Shown here piece after piece: positions 1 through 8,653 of a DNA stretch of 64,000 nucleotides. Below the pieces are notes generated by a model. That model had not been told where the DNA came from. It was given only the letters and a program-made list of their open reading frames with translations, and searched no databases. Every line of letters begins with the position of its first letter. Positions within the stretch are counted from its first letter, which is position 1. Both the position numbers and the translations under genes were made by a program. Source of the stretch: JAJYBV01 sp021812265. Its GTDB lineage: Bacteria; Chloroflexota; Ktedonobacteria; Ktedonobacterales; JACDGC01. The stretch covers positions 62,001-126,000 of the forward strand of contig DAIDIC010000198.1 of NCBI GenBank assembly GCA_027459525.1, given 5' to 3'.

Positions 1-1347
1 TCTGGAAAGCAGCAGCCGCACTATCCCTTTAACAAATCTTCCGGCAAGCGGCAGTTTGCTGAAGGCAAATGTATCTTGCCGCCATTGCAGATATTCCAGC
101 TGTTCAATAACATCTTTTTGTTTGGTTTGAATGTGCTCCAGCCCAAGCAGAGCGTTTCTTATAATCGCTTCTTTATTGCGATAAATTTGCTTATTAAAAG
201 CGCCGGCGCCAACAAGCTGTTGAATAGCTTGCAGCCGCTCGCCAATAACAGCGCTTACTGCTTCTAATGACAAATTTTTTCGGATATCGGCTTGCGCATT
301 TTGGGCTTTTTTTATGCGATCGTTGGCGTCATAAAAAACACGTTTCATTAACTCAACTGCGTGATCGACGCTGGGTTCTGCCCACAAACTGCCCGGCGTA
401 TAGATATTGCGCAAATGCGGCTCGTCTTCAAAATCGCTGCTTTTAATAGTTTTCAAAGAATAATCGACAAGGTAACTGTTAGCGTTATTCATAAAATCTA
501 TATTTCCCGAATAACCAGTGCCTATAACCGGTTTTCCCAAATACATGGCTTCGGCAAGGCCAAGACCAAACCCTTCCGCGCGATGTAAAGAAACATAGCA
601 ATCAATACTATTCAGCAGTCCCAGCATTTCATTACGTGATAAGGTATCTTCAATTAAAATACCTTTTAGCCGGCGCATTTCTAATATTAATTTTTGCCGA
701 GTTTCGGGATGGTGGCTAAGCTGATTCACTTTCAGCGCTAATAGCGGCCGTATCGGTTCATGCAAGGGAAACGCTTCCTCATATGCCTTCATTATGGCCC
801 AAGGATTTTTTCGGGTTACACTGGAAGCGGCGTCAAAAGAAAAGAAAAAGATAAAGGCGTTTTCCGGCAGCCGAAAATATTTTCGGTTATATATAGTATC
901 GGTTTGAAACTCTATTACATGCGGCACAACCGTAATAGGAGCTTGGGTTACTGTAGCAAACGCTTCTTTAGCAAAAGCGCTGGGTGTCCAAATTTCATCA
1001 AAATATTCGAAATTTGTGTGATATTGGTCGGGGATAACAGGCAGCTCCCATACCCAATTTGCAATAGCGTATTTGTTTTTTGCCGCAATTTTTAGTTTTT
1101 CCGAGGCTTGAAGCTGAGAAAATTCATGCATATTCAACCCAGTCAAATTGATGGGATACAACAATCCCTGTTCTAATGGATGCATTTCAGTTTCTTTAAT
1201 TTTCAACGCATAGGGATGGTGAACAGGATAATAGCTCAGGGGAATATCTCTATACTTCATTGCGTCAATCATACCGCGCAGCGCAATACCCAAACCCGCA
1301 TTTAAATATAAATCTCCGATAATATTAACCCCGGTAATTTTATCCAT
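1..1347 (-). CDS. Glycosyltransferase, GT4-like (3' end cut by window edge)
   Basis: A minus-strand frame opens at the ATG at 1345-1347 and stays open to base 1, giving 449 codons with no stop, so the C-terminus lies outside the window. The translation starts MDKITGVNIIGDLYLNAGLG. In its middle it has the sugar-nucleotide-binding signature of retaining group 1 glycosyltransferases: EGFGLGLAEAMYLGKPVI followed by GTGYSGNIDFM, where the two acidic residues of an E-x7-E-type motif can be seen. It begins 18 bases after the stop of the upstream glycosyltransferase, so the two are probably cotranscribed. It should transfer a sugar from a nucleotide donor in the cytoplasm onto a surface glycan or lipid carrier. 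The acceptor and sugar cannot be read from sequence. The family call is firm, the specific role is unknown. Confidence 0.85.
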   Translation of the reverse strand, partial: MDKITGVNIIGDLYLNAGLGIALRGMIDAMKYRDIPLSYYPVHHPYALKIKETEMHPLEQGLLYPINLTGLNMHEFSQLQASEKLKIAAKNKYAIANWVWELPVIPDQYHTNFEYFDEIWTPSAFAKEAFATVTQAPITVVPHVIEFQTDTIYNRKYFRLPENAFIFFFSFDAASSVTRKNPWAIMKAYEEAFPLHEPIRPLLALKVNQLSHHPETRQKLILEMRRLKGILIEDTLSRNEMLGLLNSIDCYVSLHRAEGFGLGLAEAMYLGKPVIGTGYSGNIDFMNNANSYLVDYSLKTIKSSDFEDEPHLRNIYTPGSLWAEPSVDHAVELMKRVFYDANDRIKKAQNAQADIRKNLSLEAVSAVIGERLQAIQQLVGAGAFNKQIYRNKEAIIRNALLGLEHIQTKQKDVIEQLEYLQWRQDTFAFSKLPLAGRFVKGIVRLLLSR

Positions 1348-1365
1348 TGATAAACTTTTCCATCC

Positions 1366-3156
1366 TCAAAATTCTTTTTTAATAGTAACAGTAAATTGAT
1401 AAAGCATTTGGCTGTATGATTGAAATGGTATTTTTTTCCTGACAATATCAAAAGATAACCGATATACCCCCGTCGTTTCCGGCGCGGCAACCACAATATG
1501 TGTTTTTATTTTTTTGCCGGCGCGGATATTCTCCATAAGCATAGTATTTTGCCCCGCTAAAGACGCCATTCGTTCGCCGGATAACGGCAGATCGTCTTGC
1601 AGCCATGCGCAGCGCACATAATAATTTTCAGCGGCGTCGTTTGAAAATATCCACGTTTGTGAACCGATATTTTTCAATTCAATTTCGCAGTCATACTGTT
1701 TGCCGGATATCATTTCCAACGGTATTTTGCTATTGTTAAAATCTACGGCAAATGGCAGCCGATTCATTTTCAGAACGTTTTTGCCAAATTCAGCAAACTG
1801 CGCCGGCGCATGCCGCATGCCCATAAGCAGCGCTAAGCGTTTAACCGGCTTCCATAGCGCCAAAGCTAAAGCATAATAAAAAGGTTTTACGGCAGCTTTG
1901 CCGGTTTGTTTCATTGCAATAGCGCCGGCAAAATCGGGAGCGCGCTTAGGCAGTTGTACCCATTGCGCCATAGGCTGCAGCGACTGTTCATCTGTATACA
2001 TAGTTTGAAACAGCTGTTTTGCCTGCCGGCCCATCTCTTGCGCCATTGCCGGGCTGCAAATAAGAGATTCTATTGCTTCCGCCAACGATTGTGAATTTTC
2101 GGGCAGATAAGCAACGCCGGCGCCGGCGGCAATAATCGATTGACCAAGTTCGGTAAGCGGCGTTACAATGCAGGGCAGACCGGCTTTCAACCAGTCTAAA
2201 ACCCGATTTCTGCTGCCAAGCAGCGCTTCATACGTCATAAGGTCAGTGTTAACCGCCGCATTGCTTTCCAGCAAGTAATTGGGTAGATCTTCCGCCGGAA
2301 CCCAGTTTAACAGATGATAGTGATTGGAAAACTCCGATTGTTTTGTTAGATATACAAACCTTTGAAAAGTAAGTTCATTATAGCCCTTAATGCCACCGCC
2401 GGTTGCCACAAATATAACATTGTGACGGCGGCGCATAATCGATTCTAACGCCTCAAAAAGTGTATCCACATCAGTCCATGTATTAAAACCACCGGTGTTC
2501 AGCAACACAAAATCATCATCTTGCGCAAGTATCCCTCTAATGCTTTTTCCAATTGGAGTCATTGCCGTATTTTCAAGGGTTACAGGAATAACATGCACAA
2601 ACTCATATCCAACCGACGCTTTATTTAATCTTCCAACTGCGCCAAGCTCACCGATAACCGCCCATTTTTGCCGTTCTGAAACACAGGATAAGCAATCTGC
2701 GCGGCGTATAACTGCATATTCCGTTTGCCAGCATTGCGCAATAAGCGAATCATCTCCCAATACGGCTGCTTGGGTTTGGGCTTCGGCCATTAAACTGCCA
2801 TTCAAATCTGCCCAAAAAGGCAAATTACCAATATGTTGAACAGCAATTGCGGCGGAATGTGTGGAAGTCGCAATAGCGCACTGACAATCAGAAATATATC
2901 TAGAGACGATTTTTCCTAAAGAATAGTTCCAAATATCCAGTGAAACAGTAATATAGGTCAGATTATTTTTAATATATTCAACAACATCGGGAACAGCTTC
3001 CGGATAAGCAATCTGCCCGCGCTCACAGACAGCAATCACCTTATGATTTTGTTTGAGTAATACATCGATAAACCTCCACGTGCGTAAACTGTGGGCGTTC
3101 ATTTGCATCTTTTCAAATGGAAGCGGCGCTACACCAAATAGTATTATTGTAGACAT
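1366..3156 (-). CDS. Glycosyltransferase with C-terminal Ig-like (NBR1-type) domain
   Basis: A 596-residue protein. The first 400 residues have the two-Rossmann layout of GT4 glycosyltransferases: an N-terminal acceptor domain, a linker strand ending LLNTGGFNTWTDVDTLFEAL, and a C-terminal part with the ALLGSRNRVLDWLKAGLPCI stretch that replaces the usual E-x7-E region. After about residue 470 comes a separate beta-rich segment. It contains NIGSQTW (W at about 502), a conserved tryptophan-bearing strand, and a late GVYRLSFDIV strand. This pattern is typical of the Ig-like domain found in NBR1 and in many Chloroflexi surface proteins. Fusing it to a cytoplasmic glycosyltransferase is unusual and may serve acceptor binding. 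The gene heads a two-gene set with the truncated glycosyltransferase. A weak AGGA precedes the ATG at 3156 by 13 bases. Confidence 0.8.
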   Translation of the reverse strand: MSTIILFGVAPLPFEKMQMNAHSLRTWRFIDVLLKQNHKVIAVCERGQIAYPEAVPDVVEYIKNNLTYITVSLDIWNYSLGKIVSRYISDCQCAIATSTHSAAIAVQHIGNLPFWADLNGSLMAEAQTQAAVLGDDSLIAQCWQTEYAVIRRADCLSCVSERQKWAVIGELGAVGRLNKASVGYEFVHVIPVTLENTAMTPIGKSIRGILAQDDDFVLLNTGGFNTWTDVDTLFEALESIMRRRHNVIFVATGGGIKGYNELTFQRFVYLTKQSEFSNHYHLLNWVPAEDLPNYLLESNAAVNTDLMTYEALLGSRNRVLDWLKAGLPCIVTPLTELGQSIIAAGAGVAYLPENSQSLAEAIESLICSPAMAQEMGRQAKQLFQTMYTDEQSLQPMAQWVQLPKRAPDFAGAIAMKQTGKAAVKPFYYALALALWKPVKRLALLMGMRHAPAQFAEFGKNVLKMNRLPFAVDFNNSKIPLEMISGKQYDCEIELKNIGSQTWIFSNDAAENYYVRCAWLQDDLPLSGERMASLAGQNTMLMENIRAGKKIKTHIVVAAPETTGVYRLSFDIVRKKIPFQSYSQMLYQFTVTIKKEF

Positions 3157-3387
3157 ATGTTATAAAATCCTGTTGAATATAGCGTTACTATATCAAAATC
3201 GGCGTGATTTGGAAATATATTAGGAAATTTGCATTTATTTTGCAGGCTGCCAAGCTGTCGTTGAATCGGCGCGGGGCGATAGCGCACCGGTAAACATGAT
3301 ACAATAACACAGAAAACACCTTAATCGGAAATATTGCTGCGCCAGCGACGGAAAAGCACACAGCAATGTTCTGGCAAACGAAATATC

Positions 3388-3392
3388 GGAGG
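3388..3392 (+). promoter_or_regulatory. Ribosome binding site deciding the pepF start
   Basis: A perfect GGAGG lies 7 bases before the ATG at 3400. An in-frame start 66 bases upstream exists but has no such site, so 3400 is preferred. Confidence 0.85.
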
Positions 3393-3399
3393 ATGCGCT

Positions 3400-5205
3400 A
3401 TGGCTAAAGAAACACCCACACGTGAAAGTATTGCAATAGAAGATACGTGGGAATTAGAATCAATTTTTGCCAATGATGATATTTGGGAAGAAAAATACGC
3501 ATATTGCATGCAGCAAACACCTAAAATGGAGCAATTTAAAGGAACATTCGGCCAAAGTGGCGCAAATTTATACACTGCTTTGCAGTTCCGCGATCAATTA
3601 AGTGAAATTATCGAGCGGCTGTTTGTATACGCCAATATGCGTTTCCATGAAGACACAACAAAAGCAAAATACCAAGCTTTAGCAGACAGATCCATGTCTT
3701 TAATGGCAAATTTTGCGGCGGCAGGAGCGTTTTACACTCCCGAAATCTTATCAATTCCGCAAGAGACACTGGAAGCATTTTTTGCGCAAGAACAAAAATT
3801 AAGTTTATATAAACACCAAATTGAGGAAATAACCCGCGCAAAACCACACATCCGCAGCGCAGAAGTAGAAGAAGTGCTTGCCAGCATGGCCGAACTTTCA
3901 CAAGCGCCGGAAAAAATTTTTGAAATGATTGATAACGCCGATTTGCGGCTGCCCAAAATTACCGACGCAGACGGCTCGGAAGCACAGCTTTCATTGGGCA
4001 GCTACGTGTTGTTTTTACAAAGCAGCAGCAGCGAAACCCGCAAAGCTGCCTTTGAAGGCATGCACGGAACATTCAAAGCGCAGCAAAATACTATTGCCGC
4101 CAACCTTGCAACACAGGTAAAAAAGAATATCTTTTTGGCTCGCACCCGCAAATATGAAACAACACTGGATATGGCGCTAGACGCAAATAATATTCCCTCA
4201 GGCGTATACACCAACCTAATTGCGGCTGTAAACACACACTTGCCTGCGCTGCACCGCTACTTAGCGCTGCGCAAAAAGATTTTGGCGGTGGATGAACTGC
4301 ATATGTATGACCTGTATGTGCCCTTGGTGGCAGACAGCGACAAACAGGTATTATTTGATGAAGCGCGGGAGACAGTTGCCAAAGCGCTGGCCCCACTAGG
4401 AGCAGAATATGTTACTCAGTTGAGCAAAGGCATGCATTCCCGCTGGATTGATGTGTACGAAAACACCGGCAAACGCGGCGGAGCATATAGCTGGGGCGCA
4501 TATGGCACACACCCATTTGTGCTGCTGAATTACCAAAATCGGCTGGATGATATGTTTACCTTGGCGCATGAAATGGGTCATTCAATGCACAGCTTTTTCA
4601 CTTGGCGCGAGCAGCCATATCCCTACGCTAACTATACTATTTTCCTCGCCGAAATAGCTTCCACACTCAACGAAGCGCTTTTAACCGACTATCTGTTAAA
4701 AACAACAACCGACACAAAAACTAAAGCGTATGTGCTGAACCACTACCTTGAAGGGCTGCGCGGCACACTGTTCCGCCAAACTATGTTTGCTGACTTTGAG
4801 CTGCAGATACATCAGCGCGCAGAAGCAGGAGAAGCATTAACGCCGGAAGTCATGTGCGAAATCTATAAAAATCTGAATAATCGCTATTTTGGCGATGGTG
4901 GCGTTGTTGTAGATGATTTAATTGCATGGGAATGGTCGCGTATTCCGCATTTCTACAGCAGTTTCTATGTATATCAATACGCCACCGGCATTTCAGCGTC
5001 ATCTGCGTTGGCGCGCGCCATCATCTCCGAAGGGCAGCCGGCGGTAGATCGCTATTTGAATATGCTTCACTCCGGTTCATCGGGATATTCTATCGATTTA
5101 CTGCGCGCCGCCGGGGTAGATATGACATCGCCGGCGCCGGTTGAAGCGGCAATTGCCGAATTCGAGCGAGGTGTTACCGAGCTGGAAGCTGCGCTTGGTC
5201 AATAA
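3400..5205 (+). CDS. pepF: Oligoendopeptidase F, M3 family metallopeptidase
   Basis: A 601-residue cytoplasmic zinc peptidase that hydrolyses short peptides (about 7-17 residues in characterised PepF enzymes). The zinc site is clear: HEMGH at residues 390-394, inside the longer LAHEMGHSMHSFF helix, with a downstream EIASTLNEALL helix (E at about 418) supplying the third ligand. The N-terminal 100 residues match the PepF N-terminal domain (DTWELESIFANDD). Length equals the family norm. It stands alone on the plus strand between two minus-strand operons and is followed by a strong hairpin terminator. No signal peptide is present. It probably recycles peptides; nothing in the context links it to a specific substrate. 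Confidence 0.95.
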   Translation: MAKETPTRESIAIEDTWELESIFANDDIWEEKYAYCMQQTPKMEQFKGTFGQSGANLYTALQFRDQLSEIIERLFVYANMRFHEDTTKAKYQALADRSMSLMANFAAAGAFYTPEILSIPQETLEAFFAQEQKLSLYKHQIEEITRAKPHIRSAEVEEVLASMAELSQAPEKIFEMIDNADLRLPKITDADGSEAQLSLGSYVLFLQSSSSETRKAAFEGMHGTFKAQQNTIAANLATQVKKNIFLARTRKYETTLDMALDANNIPSGVYTNLIAAVNTHLPALHRYLALRKKILAVDELHMYDLYVPLVADSDKQVLFDEARETVAKALAPLGAEYVTQLSKGMHSRWIDVYENTGKRGGAYSWGAYGTHPFVLLNYQNRLDDMFTLAHEMGHSMHSFFTWREQPYPYANYTIFLAEIASTLNEALLTDYLLKTTTDTKTKAYVLNHYLEGLRGTLFRQTMFADFELQIHQRAEAGEALTPEVMCEIYKNLNNRYFGDGGVVVDDLIAWEWSRIPHFYSSFYVYQYATGISASSALARAIISEGQPAVDRYLNMLHSGSSGYSIDLLRAAGVDMTSPAPVEAAIAEFERGVTELEAALGQ

Positions 5206-5239
5206 TTCAGCTATCCCCTGAATTACAAAAAATAACACG

Positions 5240-5275
5240 ATCGGGACGGATTGAAAATATCCGTCCCGATTTTTT
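5240..5275 (+). terminator. Intrinsic terminator after pepF
   Basis: A perfect 12-bp stem (5240-5251 pairing with 5259-5270; arms ATCGGGACGGAT and ATCCGTCCCGAT) with a 7-base loop is followed at once by five T. It sits 35 bases past the pepF stop and faces the end of the convergent flagellar operon, which ends at 5328. Confidence 0.95.
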
Positions 5276-5327
5276 ACTGCCCTTGTAAGCGTTTCAGCCA
5301 TACAAAAAAACAGGCTAACCGGCAAAA

Positions 5328-6089
5328 TTAGTGCGTTATTTCCGCCAGCATTGCGTTTATGGTTTGCAGTGATTGCGCATTAAGCTGAAAAGAGCGCTCA
5401 GAAACAATCATGTTTGCCATTTCCTTGCTCAGATCTACCCGAGGCGCTTCCAGGGTATTAGGGATAAGCCCGCCAAACCCATTTTGAAACGGCGCTCCGG
5501 TTATCGGCGCACCAGAATCCACCGTTGCAGCATAGGTAGTAGACCCTACAGCGCTTAACCCTTGGGGGTTGATAAATCGCGCCAGCTGCAATTGACCGAT
5601 ATTTTGCTGCTGGCCATTTACCTGCGCTGTTATCTCTCCGGCGCTGGTAACGGTAACTTCCGAAGCTCCGGATGGCAACGTAATAGGCGGCTGCACTAAT
5701 GCGCCGTTGATATTTAATTTGCCGGCGCCGTCAAATCTCAGCGAACCTAAACGAGTATATCCCAATGTTCCACTGGGCTGCAATGTTTGAAAATATCCAT
5801 CACCGCCAATAGTTACATCTAATGGATTTCCGGTTGCCACCGGAGAACCGGGAATTTGCGCATGCGAAGTGCTTTGCAATTGCGAACCAACACCAATTGC
5901 GCTGGTGTTGGCATACGTTGTATTCACCAAATTCCGAGGATCGACTCCTTGATAGATTAAATCGGTGACAATGGGATCCGATGCGTCGAACCCAAACGTA
6001 TCTACATTGGCAATATTATTGGACGTAATATTCAACACCTGTTGAGATGATTCCATTCCGCTTACTGAACTGGAATAAATCGGTAACAT
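5328..6089 (-). CDS. flgG: Flagellar rod protein, FlgG-like
   Basis: A 253-residue axial flagellar protein. The N-terminus MLPIYSSSVSGMESSQQVLN and following NNIANVDTFGFDAS match the conserved rod/hook N-terminal signature (SxxGM...N.IAN..T.GF). The middle has DVTIGGDGYFQTLQPSG and YTRLGSLRFDGAGKL. The C-terminus VDLSKEMANMIVSERSFQLN ends in the coiled-coil partner helix. Both terminal helices should pair to build the distal rod. FlgG is preferred over FlgF because it carries the FlgG-like LIYQG segment and the fuller C-terminal helix, but FlhP-type naming is possible. A good site, AAGGAG, lies 7-8 bases before the ATG. It is the last gene of the flagellar operon. A repeat element separates it from the preceding rod gene. 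Confidence 0.88.
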   Translation of the reverse strand: MLPIYSSSVSGMESSQQVLNITSNNIANVDTFGFDASDPIVTDLIYQGVDPRNLVNTTYANTSAIGVGSQLQSTSHAQIPGSPVATGNPLDVTIGGDGYFQTLQPSGTLGYTRLGSLRFDGAGKLNINGALVQPPITLPSGASEVTVTSAGEITAQVNGQQQNIGQLQLARFINPQGLSAVGSTTYAATVDSGAPITGAPFQNGFGGLIPNTLEAPRVDLSKEMANMIVSERSFQLNAQSLQTINAMLAEITH

Positions 6090-6112
6090 ACGTGAACCAC
6101 TCCTTTGTTATC

Positions 6113-6248
6113 AGGACTTTCGCTTCAGCAGGGAACATCGGGGATAGACAAGGGGCAATGCCCATTGTACAGGGTTCTGGGGTGTTCCCAGACCTCCCTC
6201 TATTTCAGATACGAGAACCATACGCTGCTCTTTCAGGCGAAAGTCCTA
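6113..6248 (+). repeat. Dispersed TIR/hairpin element, copy A
   Basis: A 136-bp element bounded by inverted ends: AGGACTTTCGCTT on the left and the complement of AGGACTTTCGCCT on the right. Inside are two hairpins: one around GGGCAATGCCC with flanking ACAA/TTGT, and one around CTGGGGTGTTCCCAG. Three more copies occur at 22090, 23381 and 61033. This copy lies between the two flagellar rod genes in the operon without disturbing either reading frame. No clear target-site duplication flanks it, although GTTAT occurs on both sides offset by one base. No transposase is present, so it would have to be a non-autonomous (MITE- or REPIN-like) element. Confidence 0.85.
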
Positions 6249-6254
6249 GTTATA

Positions 6255-6977
6255 TTATTTCGCTATCGAATCTGTCGCTTCCGTCAGCATTTGATAGGCA
6301 TATTGCTGCATTTGCGCAGACGCCGAAAATGCCCGCTGCGAAGAGATCATAGATCCTAAAACAGTGGAAAGATTAACATTCGATTGCTCCAGCATGCTTT
6401 GCCGAATAAAGGTCTGCGGAGCCGCAGATACTGCGCCGGTAGGCGTAAACAGATCTGCGCCGCTTTTTGCCCAGCCAGTAGCGTTAAATACACCCACCTG
6501 GCCAATGGTAGATGTTCCAACCTGAATAACTCCATTTACACTAACGGTAACAGCCTTCCCTTGAAGATCCGGGAACTGAATAGGAGCTTTGTTTGCGCCA
6601 AGCACAACATCGCCATCGGCGTTAACCAGTTGGCCGTTTGCGGCAATGTGAAATGCGCCATTGCGGGTATACATGGTTCCCGTCGGTGTTTGCAGCGCAA
6701 AAAAGCCTGCGCCTTGCAGCGCCATATCAAATGGATTAGTGGTTTGCTGCAATGCGCCTTGTGTTAGATCTAAACTTGTTACCGTACTTAACACACCGGT
6801 GCCACGAACCAACCCCCCCATACCATACGATAGGGGATTGGCCGAGGCCATCAGCATGGAATCAAAATCGCCTTTATATCCAATGGTTGCTTGATTCGAC
6901 ACATCATTGGATAACGCGCTAATATCCGTCATTTCGCTGGACATGCCAGCAACAGATGTATAAAAGCTGCGAATCAT
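6255..6977 (-). CDS. flgF: Flagellar rod protein, FlgF-like
   Basis: A 240-residue flagellar rod protein related to the next gene in the operon. The N-terminus MIRSFYTSVAGMSSEMTDIS has the rod-protein helix, followed by DVSNQATIGYKGDF in the position of N.IAN..T.GFK. The core has FDMALQGAGFFALQTPTG and YTRNGAFHIAANGQLVNADG, the FlgF/FlgG hallmark. The C-terminus ends with the SQRAFSASAQMQQYAYQML helix. It is predicted to form part of the proximal rod, exported by the FlhA/FlhB/FliQ/FliR gate encoded upstream. It is slightly shorter than enterobacterial FlgF and resembles the paired FlhO/FlhP genes of Gram-positives; the exact paralogue is uncertain. Confidence 0.85.
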   Translation of the reverse strand: MIRSFYTSVAGMSSEMTDISALSNDVSNQATIGYKGDFDSMLMASANPLSYGMGGLVRGTGVLSTVTSLDLTQGALQQTTNPFDMALQGAGFFALQTPTGTMYTRNGAFHIAANGQLVNADGDVVLGANKAPIQFPDLQGKAVTVSVNGVIQVGTSTIGQVGVFNATGWAKSGADLFTPTGAVSAAPQTFIRQSMLEQSNVNLSTVLGSMISSQRAFSASAQMQQYAYQMLTEATDSIAK

Positions 6978-7004
6978 AAAAAGAATCCTTTCTTTTTGAT
7001 TGTT

Positions 7005-7736
7005 TTATCGCAAATCGGATCTGTCCGGTATACGAACGTTTTTTATAATTTTTATGGAGCGCCGCAGCAAATATCCAAGCGCCGCAAGCGACACTGCCAG
7101 CGCGGCATATTCCAGAATTGTTGTTCGCCAGGGCGCGCTGCTTGTGGCGGCAGGCGTTGAAGAAGCAGAGCTATAAGCGCTGCGCGGTTCAAATGGCGGA
7201 TGCTGCGCATTTGGGCCGGTATCGGGCAAATGCTTCACTTGCTGAATAATACTGCTATTCCCTTGGAAATACCCTGCAATAGAGCGAATATTGCTTGGAG
7301 CCGTATTTGCCGCAGCCGCAGTATCCGGCTGCACAGTTATCATGATCATAGAATACCCTGTCGCTAAATGGCCGGGAAACGATTCATCAATGATAGCCGA
7401 GCCATCGCTGGCGGTATTAAATCTGCCAATCAGCATATCAGAGCCGGTTTGAGGATTAATAAACCAAGCAGCATAGATTTGGTTGGTTAACGGCGGAAGT
7501 TTTTGCACACTAATGCGAACTTCAAAGGCAATTGGCCAAACAAGCGCGCTACCGGTTGCAATGGTTGGCCCCCAATTAGAAAATCCTGATATATAGGTTA
7601 AGGGAACAGAAATTGGCTGCTCTTCCGCATACGCCGGAGCCGGCGCAGCTACTGCAAAGAAAAGCGCGGCCACAACAAATAGAACTACAGCACACATCCG
7701 TTGCGCTGATGTACTGATTATTTTTTTCAAATACAT
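7005..7736 (-). CDS. Membrane-anchored protein with RskA-like extracytoplasmic domain
   Basis: 243 residues, function not established. It has an N-terminal signal sequence (hydrophobic stretch at about 16-36 ending AYAEE), an extracytoplasmic domain, an Ala/Ser/Pro-rich linker and a C-terminal TM helix (about 205-225) followed by a basic tail. The outer domain runs through VQKLPPLTNQIYAAWFI, then a G-x-F strand (LIGRFNTASDGSAI) and IMITVQPD. That order resembles the C-terminal domain of RskA-type anti-sigma factors (LPPL...Y..W.., G.F....G, VTVEP). The cytoplasmic anti-sigma helical part is missing. It is the gene directly after fliA and before the rod genes, so it is transcribed with flagellar components. 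A link to sigma-28 or to basal-body assembly is an inference. Confidence 0.7.
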   Translation of the reverse strand: MYLKKIISTSAQRMCAVVLFVVAALFFAVAAPAPAYAEEQPISVPLTYISGFSNWGPTIATGSALVWPIAFEVRISVQKLPPLTNQIYAAWFINPQTGSDMLIGRFNTASDGSAIIDESFPGHLATGYSMIMITVQPDTAAAANTAPSNIRSIAGYFQGNSSIIQQVKHLPDTGPNAQHPPFEPRSAYSSASSTPAATSSAPWRTTILEYAALAVSLAALGYLLRRSIKIIKNVRIPDRSDLR

Positions 7737-7755
7737 AGCACATCCTCCGATTTCA

Positions 7756-8607
7756 CTACGCAGATTGTTTCATAACGGCGCGCCGCACAGATTTTTTTGG
7801 CAAAGAAGCGCGGGTTGTCGGCTGTTCCATAAAATGGCTAAGATAGGAACGCATACGCAAAATGGCCTGAGTATGCAGCTGACACACTCTGGATTCAGAA
7901 ACATCTATCACCATTGATATTTCTTTCATCGTCAATTCTTCCATATAATACAGCTGCAACAGCAGGCGTTCACGCGCCGGCAGTTTTTCTAAAGCAGCTG
8001 CCAACACAGCTTGCATTTCACGCTGAATTGCTTCATCGTGCGGATCAGCCGAAGAATGATCTTCTAACAACTCACCCAATGTAGAAGTGTCATCATCAGA
8101 TCGAGAGGACATTAATGGCGCATCAAGTGATAAGATAGCTGCATTTGCGTCTATAAGCATTTGCCGGTATCGTTCAATAGAAACTCCACATTCCGCTGCA
8201 ATTTCATCTTCAGTTGCTGGCCGCCCCAGCCGCTGCTCTAAATCGGCCAGTGTGCGCTCCAGTGCGCGGGAGCGAGCCATTGTCGAACGGCTCATCCAAT
8301 TTAAAGTTCGCAATTGATCTATCACGGCGCCGCGAATGCGTTTCGTAGCGTAAGCCTCAAATTTTACCCCACGCGACGGTTCAAACCGATCTAGCGCGTT
8401 AATCAGTCCTATCAGTCCATAGCTCACAAGATCGTCCTGATCAAGGGTAGTTGTTGTGGGAATATTCAACCTAGCAACAACAAATGATACCATAGGCGAA
8501 TATTTTTCGATCAAACGCGCGCGAATTTTTTCATCACGTGCTTCAATAAATTTTGCCCACAATATCTCGTCCTCTGTTTGAACAACATCAGTTGAGCTGT
8601 GTTCCAT
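7756..8607 (-). CDS. fliA: RNA polymerase sigma factor FliA (sigma-28 family)
   Basis: 283 residues from the ATG at 8607. This start is chosen because GGAAGG lies 10 bases upstream; a TTG 18 bases earlier overlaps that site. Region 2 is intact (SYGLIGLINALDRFEPSRGV and KFEAYATKRIRGAVIDQLR). Region 3 has the SRALERTLADLEQRLGRPAT-type segment, and region 4 the helix-turn-helix LTMKEISMVIDVSESRVCQL. This is the FliA/SigD/WhiG arrangement. It directs core polymerase to late flagellar and chemotaxis promoters. It sits in the middle of the flagellar operon, as sigD does in Bacillus. No FlgM gene is visible; the RskA-like protein just downstream is the only nearby candidate for a partner. Confidence 0.95.
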   Translation of the reverse strand: MEHSSTDVVQTEDEILWAKFIEARDEKIRARLIEKYSPMVSFVVARLNIPTTTTLDQDDLVSYGLIGLINALDRFEPSRGVKFEAYATKRIRGAVIDQLRTLNWMSRSTMARSRALERTLADLEQRLGRPATEDEIAAECGVSIERYRQMLIDANAAILSLDAPLMSSRSDDDTSTLGELLEDHSSADPHDEAIQREMQAVLAAALEKLPARERLLLQLYYMEELTMKEISMVIDVSESRVCQLHTQAILRMRSYLSHFMEQPTTRASLPKKSVRRAVMKQSA

Positions 8608-8653
8608 ATGCGCGATACCTTCCAATATTAGGTTTTATAAAAAAACTAGTAGT

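Noticed and set aside
6090..6112. Target-site duplication around repeat copy A
   Set aside because: GTTAT on both sides is offset by one base and is not matched by any duplication around the other copies.
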